Part shown: one piece after another, positions 62,554-64,000 of the stretch | How positions within the stretch are numbered: position 1 is the first letter of the stretch | How the letters are laid out: every line of letters begins with the position of its first letter | Assembly (NCBI GenBank): GCA_905339235.1 | Contig: CAJPFG010000002.1 | Span: 1-64,000 of the forward strand | Length of the DNA stretch: 64,000 nt | Direction of reading: 5' to 3' | DNA from: Phycisphaerales bacterium | GTDB taxonomy: Bacteria; Planctomycetota; Phycisphaerae; Phycisphaerales; UBA1924 | The notes under the pieces: generated by a model | Told to the model about the DNA's origin: nothing | The model's database searches: none | What the model saw: the letters and a program-made list of their open reading frames with translations, nothing else | Translations under genes and position numbers: made by a program

Positions 62554-62627
62554 TTGAGGACCTTGGCGCAGAGCGCCACAAGTTCTCCTTCGGCCTGTAC
62601 AAGTTCGGGCAGGGCTACTGGGTTCGC

Positions 62628-63269
62628 ATGATGACCGCGTCGATGCTCGGCGTGCTCATCATGACCGGCGCGCTCTGGGTCGCCAAGGAACTCTCCGCCA
62701 TCCCCATGCCCATGCAGGGATACACGCTGGCTCTCCAGGCGGTGAAGGGAGACGCGGCCGAAGGGGCCGCCGTGTCGCTTTACCCCCAGGACGCCGTGGC
62801 CAAGTCGATTGGGACCGCCGTGGTGCAGTCGTACACTCCCGGCACCCGCGACGACGGAACCATGGTGATCAAGGACGTGGAGATCACCGAGAAAGTCGCG
62901 ACCATCGCCGACGTCCGGCGGGTGTCGATCACCGGGGCCGGTGACGCGGCGGCGTTCGCGGCGGGCACAACCGCCCCGGCGGGCATCCCCGTCGTGCGGC
63001 TGATCTACGTGCAGGCGACGGTCGCGATCCTGATCCTCGTATTGGGCAGCGTGTTCGGCTATTGGTACGTCGGCTTGAAGCCCGCCACCGTTGATTTTCT
63101 GATCGCCACCGACGGTGAGATGAAGAAGGTCAACTGGTCCACGAGGAAGATCATCTGGGATTCGACGACAGTCGTGATCGCGGCCACCTTCATCATCGCG
63201 GGATTGCTCTTTGTGTTCGACCTCGCGCTACACACCCTGGCGAGGCTGATCGGCATTATGGAAGTCTGA
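62628..63269 (+). CDS. secE: Preprotein translocase subunit SecE, start uncertain
   Basis: From the ATG at 62628 the protein has 213 residues. It has a first membrane helix (about 5-22), a periplasmic insert of about 90 residues, a second helix (IPVVRLIYVQATVAILILVL), and then the conserved SecE block DFLIATDGEMKKVNWSTRK and a last helix. SecE clamps SecY in the protein-export channel. The frame stays open upstream, and SFGLYKFGQGYWVR just before the ATG looks like real protein. However, it holds no ATG, GTG or TTG, and further upstream the frame runs through tRNA-Trp. The C-terminal half is certain, the N-terminus is not. Confidence 0.9.
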   Translation: MMTASMLGVLIMTGALWVAKELSAIPMPMQGYTLALQAVKGDAAEGAAVSLYPQDAVAKSIGTAVVQSYTPGTRDDGTMVIKDVEITEKVATIADVRRVSITGAGDAAAFAAGTTAPAGIPVVRLIYVQATVAILILVLGSVFGYWYVGLKPATVDFLIATDGEMKKVNWSTRKIIWDSTTVVIAATFIIAGLLFVFDLALHTLARLIGIMEV

Positions 63270-63384
63270 CATACGCCGCGCCGGTGCGTGAACACCCGGG
63301 CGGGCGGCACACCTGTTTTCTGATCCGGATCACACGCGCGGGGCCTTCCCGCGCCTTCCACGTCACCCGACGAGGAGACACGTC

Positions 63385-64000
63385 ATGAGCGACAGCAAGC
63401 CCAACGCAACCATGGACGGCCGCCCCAACGAGCGGACCGATCTGCTGAAGCCCGACGAGCCCATCCGGCAGGAGGGGATGAACTGGTTCGTGCTGCGGGT
63501 GGCGTCGAACAAGGAATCCAGCGTGCAGAACACGCTGCTGCGCAAGGTGCAGATCGAGGCCATGCAGCACCTCGTCGGCCGGATTCTCGTCCCCACCGAG
63601 AAGACCAAGACCATCAAGGCGGGCAAGCAGAAGATCACCGAGACCAAGTTGTACCCCGGCTACGTCTTCGTCGAGATGAAACTCGAGCCCGACGGGCGCA
63701 TCCCCCAGGACGTCTTCTTCCTGATCAAGGAGACTACGGGCGTGGGCGACTTCGTCGGCACGGCCGGGCGGCCCACGCCGATGAAGGAGCACGAGATCGA
63801 GAAGATGCTCCGCGACAGCCGCAAGCCCGAGGACGAGCCCAGCGTCAAACTGGTCTTCAGCAAGGGCGAGCACGTGGTCATCAAGGAAGGCCCTTTCCAG
63901 GGCTACGAGGGAACGGTGGACGAACTCTTCCCCGACAAGGGCGTGGTGCGCGTGCTGGTCACGATCTTCGGACGGCAGGCGCCCGTCGATCTCGAAGAAT
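63385..64000 (+). CDS. nusG: Transcription factor NusG, cut by the window edge
   Basis: About 205 residues are visible from the ATG at 63385, which has GAGGAG upstream. An N-terminal extension of about 30 residues precedes the NGN domain, which starts MNWFVLRVASNKE and includes KLYPGYVFVEMKL and DFVGTAGRPTPM. The KOW motif follows near residue 170, with SKGEHVVIKEGPFQGYEG. NusG binds RNA polymerase and promotes elongation and Rho-dependent termination. The reading frame is open to the last base, and only the end of the KOW domain is missing. The order secE-nusG is conserved. Confidence 0.95.
   Translation, partial: MSDSKPNATMDGRPNERTDLLKPDEPIRQEGMNWFVLRVASNKESSVQNTLLRKVQIEAMQHLVGRILVPTEKTKTIKAGKQKITETKLYPGYVFVEMKLEPDGRIPQDVFFLIKETTGVGDFVGTAGRPTPMKEHEIEKMLRDSRKPEDEPSVKLVFSKGEHVVIKEGPFQGYEGTVDELFPDKGVVRVLVTIFGRQAPVDLEE

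Noticed and set aside
62484..62560. Peptide VAQLVEQRIPNPQVAGSS as a protein N-terminus
   Set aside because: This is the well-known translation of a tRNA gene, here tRNA-Trp, and not evidence for a real N-terminal extension of SecE.

Overview
This is high-GC bacterial DNA that I assign, by inference, to the Planctomycetota, most likely class Phycisphaerae. The reasons are two modules pairing an ECF sigma factor with a TPR-bearing Ser/Thr kinase, many secreted proteins ending in a cysteine-bearing dockerin-like tag, a SecE with a large insert between its membrane segments, and the c-di-AMP and tRNA-tuf-secE-nusG housekeeping blocks.

Region 1 (about 450 to 47,800, resuming at 54,131 to 60,293) is a dense array of secreted proteins. 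Twenty-two intact genes, on both strands, encode different ectodomains: beta-propellers, PQQ-like and Kelch repeats, Ig-like domains, a laminin-B-like domain, DUF11 repeats, HAF repeats and long beta-solenoids. Each ends in nearly the same tag of about 60 residues. The tag has two EF-hand-like loops (DxNxDGxxNGFD) and four conserved cysteines. No cohesin, exosortase or sorting enzyme is visible in the window. Three broken tags (near 19,000, 30,906 and 48,072) show that the 3' cassette recombines, inverts and collapses.

Within the array lie candidate regulators: a NarL-type two-component pair (7300-8858) and two sigma/kinase modules (26,409-29,695 and 39,141-42,261). There is also a YjdF-like membrane protein (3198-3839) and a two-gene unit coding an untagged secreted protein and a tagged BNR-propeller protein (15,782-18,888).

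Region 2 (48,248-53,933) is housekeeping: a solitary atpA, a small Pro/Lys-rich protein, an overlapping cdaA-cdaR pair for c-di-AMP synthesis, and an nfu-N-like gene overlapping mutY. The CdaA carries a changed active-site motif.

Region 3 (60,408 to the end) is the conserved order tRNA-Thr, tuf, rpmG, tRNA-Trp, secE, nusG, with a good promoter in front and nusG cut by the window edge. EF-Tu has an unusual switch I, L33 has lost half of its zinc-binding cysteines, and secE has no ordinary start codon where its conserved reading frame begins.

Starts were set from Shine-Dalgarno sequences, signal peptides and stop/start overlaps. Family names come from motif recognition only; no database search was possible. 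Many long open frames opposite or across these genes are GC-rich shadows and are left out.
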